Positions 53,685 through 53,689 of a DNA stretch of 53,689 nt are shown in pieces. A program made the position numbers and the translations under genes. The first letter of the stretch is position 1. Every line of letters starts with the position of its first letter. The DNA is from Candidatus Zhuqueibacterota bacterium. GTDB taxonomy: Bacteria > Zhuqueibacterota > Zhuqueibacteria > Residuimicrobiales > Krinioviventaceae. The DNA lies in assembly GCA_016934825.1 (NCBI GenBank), contig JAFGSB010000114.1:1-53689 (forward strand). The letters are read 5' to 3'. Under the pieces are notes generated by a model. That model saw only the letters and a program-made list of their open reading frames with translations, did no database searches and was not told where the DNA came from.

Positions 53685-53689
53685 AGTGA

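Overview
The window looks like a chromosomal piece from a Gram-negative bacterium of the Fibrobacterota-Chlorobiota-Bacteroidota superphylum, probably near Calditrichota, KSB1 or Marinimicrobia. The evidence is three proteins ending in type IX secretion sorting domains (an NYPNPFNP-like motif and a C-terminal beta domain), Shine-Dalgarno-led genes, an octaheme hydroxylamine-oxidoreductase-like cytochrome and an OmpA-type protein. The phylum is an inference; no rRNA or tRNA gene was seen.

Bases 25-26132 are one co-directional, AT-rich exopolysaccharide or O-antigen locus with Wzx/Wzy logic. It encodes an SLBB protein, a Wzc-like tyrosine kinase, a CapD/PglF-type dehydratase, a PglC-like phosphoglycosyl transferase, a DegT/PglE-like aminotransferase, a PglD-like acetyltransferase, a flippase, a polymerase or ligase, three GT4 glycosyltransferases and a heparinase-II/III-like lyase. 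The dehydratase, aminotransferase, acetyltransferase and transferase together fit a UDP-di-N-acetylbacillosamine-like first sugar. Embedded in the locus is an unusual set: acyl carrier protein, glutamine-dependent asparagine-synthetase-like enzyme, NAD-synthetase-like enzyme, acyl-AMP ligase and two FemAB/GNAT proteins. It suggests amide or acyl decoration of the polymer or a linked small molecule. A Tat-signal DUF362 protein with a type IX sorting tail also sits inside the locus. A second AMP-ligase (CapK/PaaK type) at 26802-28112 lies behind a sigma-54-like promoter.

Bases 28438-30740 hold two convergent paralogous type IX secreted proteins separated by terminators. Their upstream regions carry the same GGCAT-N5-TTG pattern as the CapK promoter. 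Bases 30741-32212 are mostly non-coding and contain a 173-bp hairpin-ended MITE-like element. A second copy lies inverted at the right end of the window (53513-53684), and a single related hairpin lies just upstream of topA.

Bases 32213-37380 form a signalling operon: an HDOD protein, a hybrid kinase (GAF-HisKA-HATPase-REC-HPt), a stand-alone receiver and an OmpA-family coiled-coil protein. The kinase and receiver supply every step of a His-Asp-His-Asp phosphorelay. A compact structured element ending in a U-tract on the minus strand follows at 37424-37494.

Bases 38003-49205 are core metabolism with higher GC: topA, a Tat-signal TIM-barrel protein, aceE-aceF-lpd (pyruvate dehydrogenase) and citrate synthase, which together take pyruvate to citrate. 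On the minus strand follow dodecin, a two-domain thioredoxin-like protein, a GH16 beta-glucanase and an octaheme cytochrome c of the hydroxylamine oxidoreductase family.
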